Positions 1 through 8,765 of a stretch of 16,363 nt of DNA are shown piece after piece. Position 1 is the first letter of the stretch. Each line of letters begins with the position of its first letter. This stretch comes from CBDUQN01 sp965369375 (GTDB lineage Bacteria; Krumholzibacteriota; Krumholzibacteriia; Krumholzibacteriales; Krumholzibacteriaceae). Where the stretch lies: assembly GCA_965369375.1 (NCBI GenBank), contig CBDUQN010000070.1, positions 1 to 16,363 of the forward strand, in the 5' to 3' direction. Below the pieces are notes generated by a model, which ran no database searches, had not been told where the DNA came from, and worked only from the letters and a program-made list of their open reading frames with translations. Made by a program: the position numbers and the translations under genes.

Positions 1-24
1 TTGAATGGGTTCGGAAAGTTCTGC
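1..24. repeat. 24-bp direct repeat, copy 1 (sorting-tag codons)
   Basis: The 24 bases at 1-24 are identical to 3409-3432. Both encode, on the minus strand, the QNFPNPFN core of the C-terminal sorting tag in two different genes about 3.4 kb apart. Identity stops at the next base (g versus t at the tag's upstream side). Perfect nucleotide identity across wobble positions could reflect recent duplication or conversion of the tag, or shared codon preference. Confidence 0.85.
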
Positions 25-2948
25 GCGAGGTTGTACGCCTTCGGTACTTCTGTCTCTGTGATGACCGGGTTGGTCGGAGTGTTCATCCACGGGATAATAT
101 CGCTCATGATGTGGTTGCGTATGATCGGCGCTTCGCCGTCCGTATCACGTATGTACATGAAGCTGTGACCAAACCACATCGTCCTGATCGGGCCTCCGGA
201 CGCGTTCGGTGTCACATTCGCGATTGCTGCTCCGATGTTCATGTGGGCGCCGTAATCGGGATAGGTAGCGGCGATCGTCGCGCCGGTCGCTGCGTCGAGA
301 CAGTCAAACTGGTTTATGATCGGGCAGCCGCCGAATGAGTACCACTGATCTGCCGTTCCCGTGTGGTAGAAGATACCCGCAGCGGTACCGGTGATCTGCG
401 GAGTCACGGCGCCAACGGGGAATCCGCCGGTAAGAGCATAGTAGCTGCCCCAGTTCGGATCGGGATAGGGCTGAACACCACACCAGGTGGTTAACAGCGC
501 GAGCGCCTGAGGTGAGATGAGACGGCTGAGATCCTGTGCGACGTTATCACCGAGGATCCAGAGGCCCGCGCCGGCGACCGAATCGGGATAAAGCGTCATA
601 TAGTCGACAAGCAGCTGGCAGTCGTTCGTCTTATCGCTCTCGGAGGAGCCGTCACCGATCGTGCCGACGTCGAGGTTGCCGCTGTCCCAGATGATTATCC
701 TATAGTAGCAGGTCAGTATCGTGGTCGTCGCCGACCTGCTGAGCCCGTTGCCGACGAGAGATGACGGATTCATCACGTCGTATCGTTCCGGCCAGTTAGT
801 GCTCGGATGTACCGCCAGGATTGTTGGATTGAAGTACTGCTCGACGGTCCCCCAGAAGGTGCCCCGGCCGTGAAAGTCGTCGACGTAGAGGATATCAGAG
901 CAGCCAAGGGGCAGGCAGGTTATCTCGAAGATGTAGCTCACACCTTCATATGTGACCCCTCCTGAACGCAAGGAGCGCTCCGCCCTCGTCGGTGCATCCT
1001 CGGGAAGGTATGTGGTTTCGTTATTGTTATCGGTGGCGCTGAAGTAGTACTCGATCATGTACCCCCTCGTGAAGAGGGAGTCGTTGAGGTCGACCATATA
1101 CCTGTCAGGCACAGGGGTGCCCGGATAGGGACCGACACGGGCCTGCGCACATTGCATGGTGGTCCACATCGACCCGTCGTCGCTCACGTAACGGCCGTAT
1201 GAGCCCTCCAGCGAAGGACCGAAGAGATACTCGGGCTTCGAGCCGACATGGCCCGGGCACGAACTCGCACAGCCGATGTATGTGGCGCGCACGTGACAGT
1301 AGATTTTCGGCCAGCCGTCCGGCTCGATCGCGATGCCGCCGCCGAGGGGAGAGGTGCATGATACGACAATCGAATCTCCCGGCCTGATGAGCGGATTATC
1401 CGTCGAGTTGAGGTCGTTTGCCGCATCGATTCGCACCCATGATTCGATTCCGAGTCCGGTTGGAAACTGATCCTGGAAGAGGTCGAGGTCGCGGTATGAC
1501 CACTGCGGGCCGGAAGTACTGTACCTCTGAATGCGGACATTGTCGAACCACGGTGAGGGTGTGTGGGCTGCGCAGTTGCCGTACTGCAAGTACCAGTGCA
1601 GGCATAAATCCATACAACTGAGTGCGACACGGATCGTGTCGGCGGTGACGAGATCGCCGACGTCATTCGTAGAGAAGATATAGTCCTGGTCGGGGCCGTA
1701 TAGGACGAAATGTCTGTCCAGCCATTGTCCGGGACAGCCGTTGTATATGTTCTGTATGTACCATGTGTAGAATACGAGATTTGCGAGGGGGAGATCCCGG
1801 TAGACGGTATATTTGAAAAGGACGCCGCCGAGCTTGGGGAGAATTTCGGGAGGAATGTCTGCATCCTGGATCACGTCGTTATTCGTCGAGTATTTTATCA
1901 TGGAGATCAAGGGCGACCAGACGGTCTCGTCCTGGCAGGGTTTTCCGATTCCGCCCGGACCCTTGCAGAATGGTGTGTCGAAAAGCCCCGGATACGAAGC
2001 ACTCGGATGCGGGGCATCCCCCATAAAGAAGACGATCTGTGTGCTCAGGTTATTCCCACAGGGATCCTTGTCCTGATACAATCCTGCAAAGAGATAGGAG
2101 CTTAAGCCGTAGCCTTCAGGCAGTTTGGCGGTCCACCAGAGACCGTTCCCGTCGCCGTCGGCTCTTTGATCGTCCACCGCTGCGGACTCGAAGTCTTCGT
2201 AGTCGATGGGTCCCGAACTATCGTAGACTACGAGGCTGTCGACGATGCAGGCGCCGTCGCTGTTCCACAGGCCGTCCTCATCGCTCCAAGCGCCGTCGGA
2301 AACAAAATGGAATCGCAACTTCGTGCTCGCGAGCCCGAGGAGGAGCTCGTGACTATAAGTTCCACTCTTGATCCCGTCGTGGGCCGCGATTTCTACCCAA
2401 TCGCCATCACCCCGGTCATATTGCACGTATGTGTAGTCCCAGCCGTCCTCCGAATCGAAGTGGGCCTTGTACGAGAATGACAGTGCGCCGGTGAACTCGA
2501 ACTCGTCCGAGACGAGGCTCTGTTCCCAGGAGTTGCCGTATCCGGGGAGGTGTTCCCAGCCGCAGAGGTAGAGGTCATCGGTGTCGGGCCGGGCCCCGCA
2601 CCACATCGATTTCATCCCCTCGAGGGGATAGAGACCTCCATAGTCGCCCCCGCCGAGGCCTGCGAAATCGTCAACGTGAAAGAATGTGTCAGGCTGGGCG
2701 GTGTTGTCGACCTGTGTCCAGCCCTGCCAGTCCCTGATTTCGAAATCGAATGTGATGATGTTAAAGGTGTCTACCGCAGCAGATGTTTTGAGCCCTTGCA
2801 GACCAGGATCGATGAATCCCGTGAGCTCCCCTTCATGCAATTCTCTGAATGGTTTTTTGCCTGATAGTCCCTTTTCACGCGCAGAGGATATACCGGTAGT
2901 CAGGACTACTATGCAGATGGCTACGAGGATAATTGCGCACCTGTTCAT
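1..2948 (-). CDS. Large secreted protein with C-terminal sorting tag, 3' end truncated by window
   Basis: One open frame runs from the ATG at 2948 to the left edge without a stop (982 codons plus two bases), so the C-terminus lies outside. Residues 1-23 form a signal peptide (MNRCAIILVAICIVVLTTG, then SSA before REK). Residues about 65-230 look like a MAM/jelly-roll lectin-type region rich in Trp, Gly and Asp, of the kind seen in secreted metallopeptidase-like proteins; this fold is inferred. A middle beta-rich region follows. Residues about 685-800 form an alpha/beta module (ILYVDDF, YYRIIIWDSG, GLWILGDN) also present in the lipoprotein at 8758-10644. The last residues, QNFPNPFN, are the start of the sorting domain also found in the neighbouring protease. 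No catalytic motif was recognised. The Shine-Dalgarno is weak (GGCGGGG about 8 nt upstream). The protein is probably a surface or released protein of unknown function. Confidence 0.88.
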   Translation of the reverse strand, partial: MNRCAIILVAICIVVLTTGISSAREKGLSGKKPFRELHEGELTGFIDPGLQGLKTSAAVDTFNIITFDFEIRDWQGWTQVDNTAQPDTFFHVDDFAGLGGGDYGGLYPLEGMKSMWCGARPDTDDLYLCGWEHLPGYGNSWEQSLVSDEFEFTGALSFSYKAHFDSEDGWDYTYVQYDRGDGDWVEIAAHDGIKSGTYSHELLLGLASTKLRFHFVSDGAWSDEDGLWNSDGACIVDSLVVYDSSGPIDYEDFESAAVDDQRADGDGNGLWWTAKLPEGYGLSSYLFAGLYQDKDPCGNNLSTQIVFFMGDAPHPSASYPGLFDTPFCKGPGGIGKPCQDETVWSPLISMIKYSTNNDVIQDADIPPEILPKLGGVLFKYTVYRDLPLANLVFYTWYIQNIYNGCPGQWLDRHFVLYGPDQDYIFSTNDVGDLVTADTIRVALSCMDLCLHWYLQYGNCAAHTPSPWFDNVRIQRYSTSGPQWSYRDLDLFQDQFPTGLGIESWVRIDAANDLNSTDNPLIRPGDSIVVSCTSPLGGGIAIEPDGWPKIYCHVRATYIGCASSCPGHVGSKPEYLFGPSLEGSYGRYVSDDGSMWTTMQCAQARVGPYPGTPVPDRYMVDLNDSLFTRGYMIEYYFSATDNNNETTYLPEDAPTRAERSLRSGGVTYEGVSYIFEITCLPLGCSDILYVDDFHGRGTFWGTVEQYFNPTILAVHPSTNWPERYDVMNPSSLVGNGLSRSATTTILTCYYRIIIWDSGNLDVGTIGDGSSESDKTNDCQLLVDYMTLYPDSVAGAGLWILGDNVAQDLSRLISPQALALLTTWCGVQPYPDPNWGSYYALTGGFPVGAVTPQITGTAAGIFYHTGTADQWYSFGGCPIINQFDCLDAATGATIAATYPDYGAHMNIGAAIANVTPNASGGPIRTMWFGHSFMYIRDTDGEAPIIRNHIMSDIIPWMNTPTNPVITETEVPKAYNLAQNFPNPF

Positions 2949-3170
2949 GATAGACCCCGCCACAATTTCCCAAGGCGAATGTGATTGCAGATTCGTCAAA
3001 CCGCGGTGCCATAATAAGCATACTCCAATTTATCATGTTTTTCCAGTGGTAATTAAATCGCTGGAGACATGTATCATTAAGATGAAATCGGGAGGGGAGA
3101 GGATGCAGGCCGGCCTATAATGTCACTTGATGTAATTGTTTAAGCGAGCGGTGTACTCTATTACTCGATA
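2949..3170. other. 222-bp intergenic region between two secreted-protein genes
   Basis: No ORF with coding character was seen here. It contains a 10-bp perfect palindrome AGGCCGGCCT at 3109-3118 and AT-rich patches around 3010-3060, but no convincing -35/-10 pair and no hairpin followed by a T-run on the minus strand. It probably holds the end of the protease transcript and/or the promoter of the 2948-1 gene, though neither can be placed with confidence. Confidence 0.5.
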
Positions 3171-6100
3171 TTATCTTAGCAGAATCATTTTCCTGGTCAG
3201 GGTCATCGTCCCGGCTCTGAGGCGGTAGAAATAGACGCCGCTCGAAACGGGCCGGCCGTAGCCGTCCCGTCCGGTCCAGAGAACTTCGTGTCTGCCCGCG
3301 CCGCGCCTTTCCTCTACCAGGACGCTCACGAGCCTTCCGGCGGAATCGTACACGCGAAGAGATACGTGCTGTGGCGCGGTAATTTCAAACGAGATCCGTG
3401 TCGTTGGATTGAATGGGTTCGGAAAGTTCTGCTCGAGCGCAAATGCATAATGCGGAACGGGATCTCCATCGCCTGTATACTCAATTATGGAAAAGAGGCC
3501 GTCGCTCGAATCCTCACCGGTGAGGAGCACCTGATCGTATGCCACAACGAGTATCATGCATGAATCCGAGAAAGTCGGGGGGACGGTCCACTGGCAGAGA
3601 GAATCGTTCGGCTCACCGCCCGCTATGAGCTCGAAAGTCTGTCCGGCATCACCCGAGAAATATACGCTCACGGAATCCACATCATTGTTGTCGGTCGCGA
3701 TCCAGTGGATGTCGATCGTTTCGCCCGCCGGTATCGTTTCTCCTCCGTTCGGGTAGATCACCGTGACAGTGGGAGCGATGATATCCTGTCCCGAGACACA
3801 GGCGGCGCCTTCATTCGAATAACCTCCGCCGTACCCCTCGCTGCTGACCGCCGATACGCGGTAGTAGCGGCAGCCCGCGACCGGCCGGTGCTCGAAGGTG
3901 TACACGGTAGGGGGGATAATACCGAGGCAGCAGGCTTCATCGGGCGTGAAGCCCGGTGTGGTGTCTCCATAGACTGCGAAACCGCTCAAACCACCGGGGA
4001 GCATTGGATCCCAGCCGAGCGCGATCGTCGAATCGTTGACGGCGGCCACCGAGATGCCTTTGACATATTCCGGCGCCGCAATGAGCGCGTTCGGCCCTCC
4101 GTGGAGGCCCGCATCGGCGCGCGAACCGTCCGGATCGCCGCTTACCGCGGGATCTCCCGCGTCTATCGCGCATGAATGAACGAGGAGGTGGTAGTCCATC
4201 GCCGCCGAATCTGCGTATGCCGGATCCGCCGTCATGTTGGTGGAATCGACCGTCACCGTTGCGATATCCTCCGGCAGATTGCCGTAGCAGATGTTGTACT
4301 GAAAGTCGATGTTTTCCATACTGCCGGATTCGAATCCGTTCCCCTGCCCGAATGTCACACAGTTGTTTCTCACATCGATAGACACCATGCTTGTGAGAAA
4401 GATATTTCCTCCGGCGTAGAAACCCTCGTTGCGGTCGATCGTATTGTTCTCGATGCCGCCCCATGCGCTATCTGCATAGACGCCCCCGCCGATGATTCCC
4501 GACGCATTTTTGGCAATGAGTGAGTTCGATAACTCTATATCATCCGCCCTGTGGTAGATGCCCCCGCCGTAGGTTGATGCGGTGTTCGAGAGGATAGTGG
4601 CATGCGTTATCGCGAGCGGCGAGTGCTCGGCGTAGATGCCCCCGCCGTAGGTGAAGCAGTCGTTGAGCGTAATGGAATCTCCATCGATCGTCGCCGTGCT
4701 CAGATCGAAATACGCACCGCCGCCGTACTTGTATCCATCGTTATCCGAGATCGAGTTGCCTTCGAGAGCAACCGTCGAATGAAGCGCGCAGATTCCGCCA
4801 CCGGCCCTGAGTCCCGTGTACGACTCGTGCGGGAAGGAACCGCTGATCCTGTTGCCTCTCACGATGGCATTCGACTGATAGAGGTAGATGCCGCCGCCGC
4901 TCTGCGCCGCGCACCCGGTTATCACATTATCCTCGATTATCGGAGTGCCGCTGTAGCAGCAGATCCCGCCGCCGCGGCTGAGGTCGTTTGCCGTTGCTAT
5001 TCCGCAAGCAGCGATCACGTTCCCCCGTATCACCGGTGAAGAGAGGTAGCTGAATATACCGCCCCCGTATGTGCCGTTATCCGGCAGCTGCGCGAGGCGG
5101 CCGGTACCGCCCGTTATGGTAAACCCCTCGATACCGCAGCCGTCGCCTGCGTTCATGAACGAGACGACACTTCCCGATGCATAGAGTGTGGTAAGGTACG
5201 TGGCGGGATTCCAGGCACTGAAATCACTGTTCCATCCACCGAGCATATGAACGGGGGTATCGATGATGAGCTGCGCGCTGTACGATGCCGATGCAACCAT
5301 GATCGTATCTCCCGCTACGGCGGCATCGAGAGCGTCATTGATACTCGAGGCGGCCCATGCAGGCAGAGAGTAAGGGTATATGTTGTTTCCGGCGGGGGAG
5401 ACGTAACGGCAGGGTCTCCCCTTGATGGTGAAGTCATCGTCACTCGTGTCGAAACCGGCGATCTCTCCGCCGAAGTAGGCGATGATTTTTATCTTTGCCG
5501 TAGTGACAGGGAGCTCCGGCACCGTCCAGTTGTACGAGCTTACCCCCCAAAGGCCGCTTGCGATAGTCGAGTCGTAATGAACACCGCCGTCGAGGCTGAG
5601 AAGTATGCTGACCGAGTCCGGTGTCTCCCGACCTGTCGTCCATGTGACGGGATGATCCTCTCCGACGTCGAGGATCTCACCGCCGGCGGGAGAGTCGACG
5701 CGCACGTAGACGGTGCTCTCATTGTAATATATTTGATATGAGCCTGATCCTATGTTACAGGCGCCATACTTTATATAGCCGAAACCATCGATTCCCCAAT
5801 CCCGCCCCCAGCTGTTTTTTATGATCCACGCGCCATCTCCACCGCACCTGCTGTCATCCCAGCCGACGATGAGCACCGCATGGTACCCGACGAATCCGTC
5901 CCTGCCGTCGTTGTAGCAGCCCCATACATAATCGTAGAGGTTGTTGTACGTTTCCATGGAGGTCCAGACGGGTCCTTCCAGGAGGGCCTGCTTGATCGAG
6001 TTTATATCGCTTCCCACATAGTAGTATCCCGAGATCCTGGCGTGCACGAAGCATGCGTCATCCGTGCAGGGAAGAGTGTGATTCGCCTCGTACGGCATGC

Positions 6101-6635
6101 ATGTTTCATGAACGCAGCCGGGATCATCGAAAACCTCGTACGCGGCCCCGGCCCAACCGCCCCCGCAATCGGATCCTTGCGTGTTGCAAACGAGGACCTG
6201 CTGTTCGGAGAGGTCATCGGCCCGGTCGTCATAGATGAGGGCGTGGGCTTCGAGCTGGCCGACTGCGGCGAAGGCCCAGCATGAACCGCATGAGCGCTGA
6301 TCCTTCGCGATCGTGGTTCCGTTGTGAGCTCTCCAGTCGAAGGCCGGATCGAACGTGGCGCCTGCCGGAGCAGTTACCACCGGGATGTTGCGCTTGAATA
6401 AATCGGGTGGGAAGACGACGCCACAGCGTTTCTTCTTTTCTTCTAGGGAGAGACCCGAGACGGAGGTGATTCCCGCCTTCCAGTGCCATCCCTTTTCGGC
6501 GATCAACCTGTTGAGCTCAGAGATCCTCTCCTCCTCGCTCTTTTGGGAGCGCGCGGCGAAGGAGAGGAGCGACAATACAAGTACCAGGGCGGTCAAACCG
6601 CTGACCAATTTAAACAGCGTCATTCGTGTTGCCAT
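3171..6635 (-). CDS. Papain-family (C1A) cysteine protease with beta-helix and C-terminal sorting domain
   Basis: This is a 1154-residue exported protease. Residues 1-30 are a signal peptide. Residues about 33-95 are a short propeptide containing ELNRLIAEKGWHWKAG, resembling the WKAG segment of cathepsin B-like propeptides. The C1A domain spans about 96-305 with the full catalytic set visible: Q113 and C119 in KDQRSCGSCWAF, H252 in GYHAVLIVGWD and N274 in IIKNSWGRDWG. An Ig-like module follows (about 312-404), then a right-handed parallel beta-helix (about 410-850) with nine GGGI/GGGV-type turns, an Fn3-like module (about 858-945), a second Ig-like module starting VTVIYPNGGE (about 957-1055), and a FlgD/type-A sorting domain (1062-1154) with LEQNFPNPFNPTT and the end GVYFYRLRAG. 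Catalysis is expected outside the cell or at the cell surface. The ATG has an AAGGAG 11 nt upstream, a long spacing; Met5 is an alternative start. Confidence 0.95.
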   Translation of the reverse strand: MATRMTLFKLVSGLTALVLVLSLLSFAARSQKSEEERISELNRLIAEKGWHWKAGITSVSGLSLEEKKKRCGVVFPPDLFKRNIPVVTAPAGATFDPAFDWRAHNGTTIAKDQRSCGSCWAFAAVGQLEAHALIYDDRADDLSEQQVLVCNTQGSDCGGGWAGAAYEVFDDPGCVHETCMPYEANHTLPCTDDACFVHARISGYYYVGSDINSIKQALLEGPVWTSMETYNNLYDYVWGCYNDGRDGFVGYHAVLIVGWDDSRCGGDGAWIIKNSWGRDWGIDGFGYIKYGACNIGSGSYQIYYNESTVYVRVDSPAGGEILDVGEDHPVTWTTGRETPDSVSILLSLDGGVHYDSTIASGLWGVSSYNWTVPELPVTTAKIKIIAYFGGEIAGFDTSDDDFTIKGRPCRYVSPAGNNIYPYSLPAWAASSINDALDAAVAGDTIMVASASYSAQLIIDTPVHMLGGWNSDFSAWNPATYLTTLYASGSVVSFMNAGDGCGIEGFTITGGTGRLAQLPDNGTYGGGIFSYLSSPVIRGNVIAACGIATANDLSRGGGICCYSGTPIIEDNVITGCAAQSGGGIYLYQSNAIVRGNRISGSFPHESYTGLRAGGGICALHSTVALEGNSISDNDGYKYGGGAYFDLSTATIDGDSITLNDCFTYGGGIYAEHSPLAITHATILSNTASTYGGGIYHRADDIELSNSLIAKNASGIIGGGVYADSAWGGIENNTIDRNEGFYAGGNIFLTSMVSIDVRNNCVTFGQGNGFESGSMENIDFQYNICYGNLPEDIATVTVDSTNMTADPAYADSAAMDYHLLVHSCAIDAGDPAVSGDPDGSRADAGLHGGPNALIAAPEYVKGISVAAVNDSTIALGWDPMLPGGLSGFAVYGDTTPGFTPDEACCLGIIPPTVYTFEHRPVAGCRYYRVSAVSSEGYGGGYSNEGAACVSGQDIIAPTVTVIYPNGGETIPAGETIDIHWIATDNNDVDSVSVYFSGDAGQTFELIAGGEPNDSLCQWTVPPTFSDSCMILVVAYDQVLLTGEDSSDGLFSIIEYTGDGDPVPHYAFALEQNFPNPFNPTTRISFEITAPQHVSLRVYDSAGRLVSVLVEERRGAGRHEVLWTGRDGYGRPVSSGVYFYRLRAGTMTLTRKMILLR
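3172..3449 (-). other. C-terminal sorting domain (FlgD-like / type-A tag) of the protease
   Basis: This encodes the last ~93 residues of the protease. The signature is LEQNFPNPFNPTT followed by a beta-sandwich pattern (LRVYDSAGRLV, GRHEVLWTGRDGYGRPV, SGVYFYRLRAG) and the basic end TRKMILLR. The pattern matches the FlgD Ig-like/T9SS type-A C-terminal domain widespread in FCB-group secreted proteins. Its presence in both this gene and the truncated gene at the left edge implies a shared export or anchoring route, which is an inference because no secretion-machinery gene is in the window. Confidence 0.8.
3409..3432. repeat. 24-bp direct repeat, copy 2 (sorting-tag codons)
   Basis: Second copy of the repeat found at 1-24, inside the protease C-terminal domain (residues about 1068-1076). 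It lies in the same orientation and encodes the same peptide as the first copy. Confidence 0.85.
4554..4574. repeat. 21-bp repeat in beta-helix coding region, copy 1
   Basis: A 21-bp stretch, identical to 4632-4652, encodes the minus-strand turn TYGGGIY. The copies are 78 bp apart, exactly 26 codons or one coil of the parallel beta-helix, which shows that the beta-helix grew by in-frame duplication of coil units. Confidence 0.8.
4632..4652. repeat. 21-bp repeat in beta-helix coding region, copy 2
   Basis: Second identical copy, one 26-codon coil away from the first, encoding the TYGGGIY turn of the neighbouring beta-helix coil. Confidence 0.8.
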
Positions 6636-6637
6636 GC

Positions 6638-6651
6638 AGGAGTATGCTCCT
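6638..6651 (-). promoter_or_regulatory. Small hairpin occluding the protease Shine-Dalgarno
   Basis: On the minus strand the leader just before the protease ATG reads AGGAG-CAUA-CUCCU, a 5-bp stem with a 4-nt loop. The 5' arm is the Shine-Dalgarno sequence itself (AAGGAG, 6647-6652), so folding would hide it. The structure is short and could be chance, but its placement is exact. Confidence 0.35.
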
Positions 6652-6687
6652 TCTTCAGTAATTTCAAGGCTTTGAATATCGCAATTA

Positions 6688-6696
6688 ATTATAGCA
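6688..6696 (-). promoter_or_regulatory. Extended -10 promoter for the protease gene
   Basis: In the 69-bp gap upstream of the protease, the minus strand carries TGCTATAAT, a perfect extended -10 (TGnTATAAT). There is no good -35 17 bp upstream, as is usual for extended -10 promoters. Initiation near 6681 would give a leader of about 46 nt. It suggests that the protease can be transcribed apart from the upstream lipoprotein pair. Confidence 0.45.
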
Positions 6697-6704
6697 AAAA
6701 AGGC

Positions 6705-8765
6705 TTACCTGTTGATAGGGGCGAATTTCTGGATTCTGTGATTTCTCGAGTCCGCCACGTATACATTACCGGCGGCGTCGACGGCAACACCCTCGGGGCG
6801 GTTGAATTCCCCGCTGCCGCTGCCGCTCCCGCCGAGCGCGGCGATAAACACGCCTCCGGCGGTGAACTTCTGTATTCTATCGTTCCCGTAGTCGGCGACA
6901 TAGACATTCCCCTCGGAATCTACCGATACATCGAAGGGACAGTCAAACTGACCGTTTTCGGCGCCATGCGTTCCCCACGCAAGCAGGAAATCGCCGTTCG
7001 GGGTGAATCTCTGGATCCTCGTGCCCCGGCATTCACAAACATAGACGGAGCCGTCAGCGCCCACGGCGATACCCATAACGCCCGAGAAGCGCCCTTCCCC
7101 GGAGCCGGGACCGCCCCATGCAGTGATAAATGTTCCGTTTGATTCGAACTTCTGGACAATGTTACGCTGGAAATCCGTGACGTAGATGTTCCCGTAATCA
7201 TCAACGGCGATTCCTTCGGGATCAATGAACTCTCCATCCCCGTTGCCCTGATTTCCCCATGAGCTCACATGAGTGCCGTCAGGCAGGAATTTCTGGACAC
7301 GGAAGTTTTCACTATCCGTGACATAGATGTCGCCGCCCGGGCCGACCGCCACCCTCTTCGGGAAGCTGAACGATCCGTCATCACCCCCTTCTTGTCCCCA
7401 TTTCGTGAGGAATACGCCGCCGTGGTCGAACTTCTGAACGCGATGGTTCCAGTGATCGACCACATACATGACATCCCCCGGCCCCAGCGCGATCCCCTTG
7501 GGGAACCCAAACTGCTCATCTCCCGTTCCCTCGCTTCCCCATTCGTGAATAAATATGTAATCGTCCGTGGCATAGGGACCCGATTCGAGTATTTTCCTGT
7601 AATCGATGGGGGAGGCCGAGAAATCGGGCATCCCGAGATCGAGTGTCTCGATGGCATTCTCCACGGAGCCGGATATGCCTCCATAGGCTTCGTAGTGCCA
7701 ATCGGGAGGAGTGCTTGTCTGCACGGCGAATCCATGAAACGGCTTGAGCGCCATGCGGCAACTGTCGGTCGAGTAGAAAACGACATTCAGTTGCGGCCGG
7801 ACGTACACCGTTAACGAGATATCACTCGGTGTCACATAGATGAACTCGTGCGATGTGAATTCGGTCCCGCACGTACCGACGCCGGTCCAGGCGCCGCCGC
7901 CGAAGCTCGATCCGATTCGCGTCCGATAATCTCCCGCGCACTTCGTCAGGTATGATCCGGCGGAGCGAGAGGACAGCACGAAGCCGGCGGAGAAAATCAG
8001 TTCGATGTCCTCTACTATGGGGATCGATCCGATATGGTGGACCACCGTTTGCCTTACCGAAACGATCGGTATCTCATATGAGAGATCTATCTCTCCCGTG
8101 ACATACACCGATACGTCGGTATCAATATCTATCGTCCCCTCGGCGATGGCTTGGAATTCCTCGATCGTTCTGTCGCGAATGCCGATTCCAACACTCAGCT
8201 CGGGATCGAATTCAATAGAGCCTTCCAATATCGTCACATCTACAGTTACTCCTCCGCGCATTCCGGAATAGAGCGTTAAACCGGAGAGATTCAAACGAAT
8301 CGAACCGGAAGAACCGATCGGGGCTCCGCGCGAACTCATCCGGGAGGATGAACGGGAATCGTTTACAACGGTCTGGAACGAGCCGAAATGTATCAGCGTG
8401 TCTGTTCTTCCCGAGTATACGGCGTCTGTGAGCGAGGCGGCTTTCGTTTCGACGATCAGTCGGTTATCGACGCGATCGACCGAGAGCGCTTCTCTGATAT
8501 AGCCCCCTTCTTCGGTGCCGACGATGATTGATCCTTTCTCGATATCGGGAGCATGCCCGGTAAGCCTGAAGATATATGTCGAGCCGATTATGTCATAGAG
8601 TGATATCCCTTCGGAGCCCGTTATGACAACGGCCTTGGTTGAGATCTTCGTTCCGTAGGGATCGGTCGATGTGGGGGAATCCTCCGCGCATCCGCCCATG
8701 AAGGCGATTCCCACGGCTGCAAGGGTGATCAATCGCAGACGCATATTGGGGTGCCCGTCACTCAT
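6705..8765 (-). CDS. Lipoprotein with C-terminal six-bladed NHL propeller
   Basis: The start is taken at the ATG overlapping the upstream stop (ATGAGTGA), giving 686 residues; an in-frame ATG at 8744 would give the shorter leader MRLRLITLAAVGIAFMGGC. The lipobox FMGGC places the lipidated Cys at residue 26. Residues about 35-385 are a beta-rich region I cannot name (runs such as VTVDVTILEGSIEFDPEL and VRPQLNVVFYS). Residues about 400-686 hold six NHL repeats of the type GIAVDxxGNVYVTDxxNxRVQKF, beginning with IHEWG, which can close the ring as the velcro strand. NHL propellers bind protein, glycan or nucleic acid ligands; no enzyme residues are visible. A surface or periplasmic binding/scaffold role is inferred. 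Coupled translation with the upstream lipoprotein is likely. Confidence 0.92.
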   Translation of the reverse strand: MSDGHPNMRLRLITLAAVGIAFMGGCAEDSPTSTDPYGTKISTKAVVITGSEGISLYDIIGSTYIFRLTGHAPDIEKGSIIVGTEEGGYIREALSVDRVDNRLIVETKAASLTDAVYSGRTDTLIHFGSFQTVVNDSRSSSRMSSRGAPIGSSGSIRLNLSGLTLYSGMRGGVTVDVTILEGSIEFDPELSVGIGIRDRTIEEFQAIAEGTIDIDTDVSVYVTGEIDLSYEIPIVSVRQTVVHHIGSIPIVEDIELIFSAGFVLSSRSAGSYLTKCAGDYRTRIGSSFGGGAWTGVGTCGTEFTSHEFIYVTPSDISLTVYVRPQLNVVFYSTDSCRMALKPFHGFAVQTSTPPDWHYEAYGGISGSVENAIETLDLGMPDFSASPIDYRKILESGPYATDDYIFIHEWGSEGTGDEQFGFPKGIALGPGDVMYVVDHWNHRVQKFDHGGVFLTKWGQEGGDDGSFSFPKRVAVGPGGDIYVTDSENFRVQKFLPDGTHVSSWGNQGNGDGEFIDPEGIAVDDYGNIYVTDFQRNIVQKFESNGTFITAWGGPGSGEGRFSGVMGIAVGADGSVYVCECRGTRIQRFTPNGDFLLAWGTHGAENGQFDCPFDVSVDSEGNVYVADYGNDRIQKFTAGGVFIAALGGSGSGSGEFNRPEGVAVDAAGNVYVADSRNHRIQKFAPINR

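Noticed and set aside
1184..1864. 226-residue minus-strand frame
   Set aside because: It lies in a different frame of the long 2948-1 coding sequence and is Ser/Thr/Arg-rich, typical of an out-of-frame shadow.
3109..3118. Palindrome AGGCCGGCCT as terminator or operator
   Set aside because: No T-run, not aligned with any promoter; a 10-bp palindrome in GC-rich DNA can occur by chance.
4602..5741. 145- and 164-residue plus-strand frames within the protease beta-helix region
   Set aside because: Antisense shadows of the repetitive beta-helix; rich in Arg and Val without any domain pattern.
6697..6715. AGG-TAAG-CCT followed by a T-run after the NHL gene, as an intrinsic terminator
   Set aside because: Only a 3-bp stem; too weak for termination.
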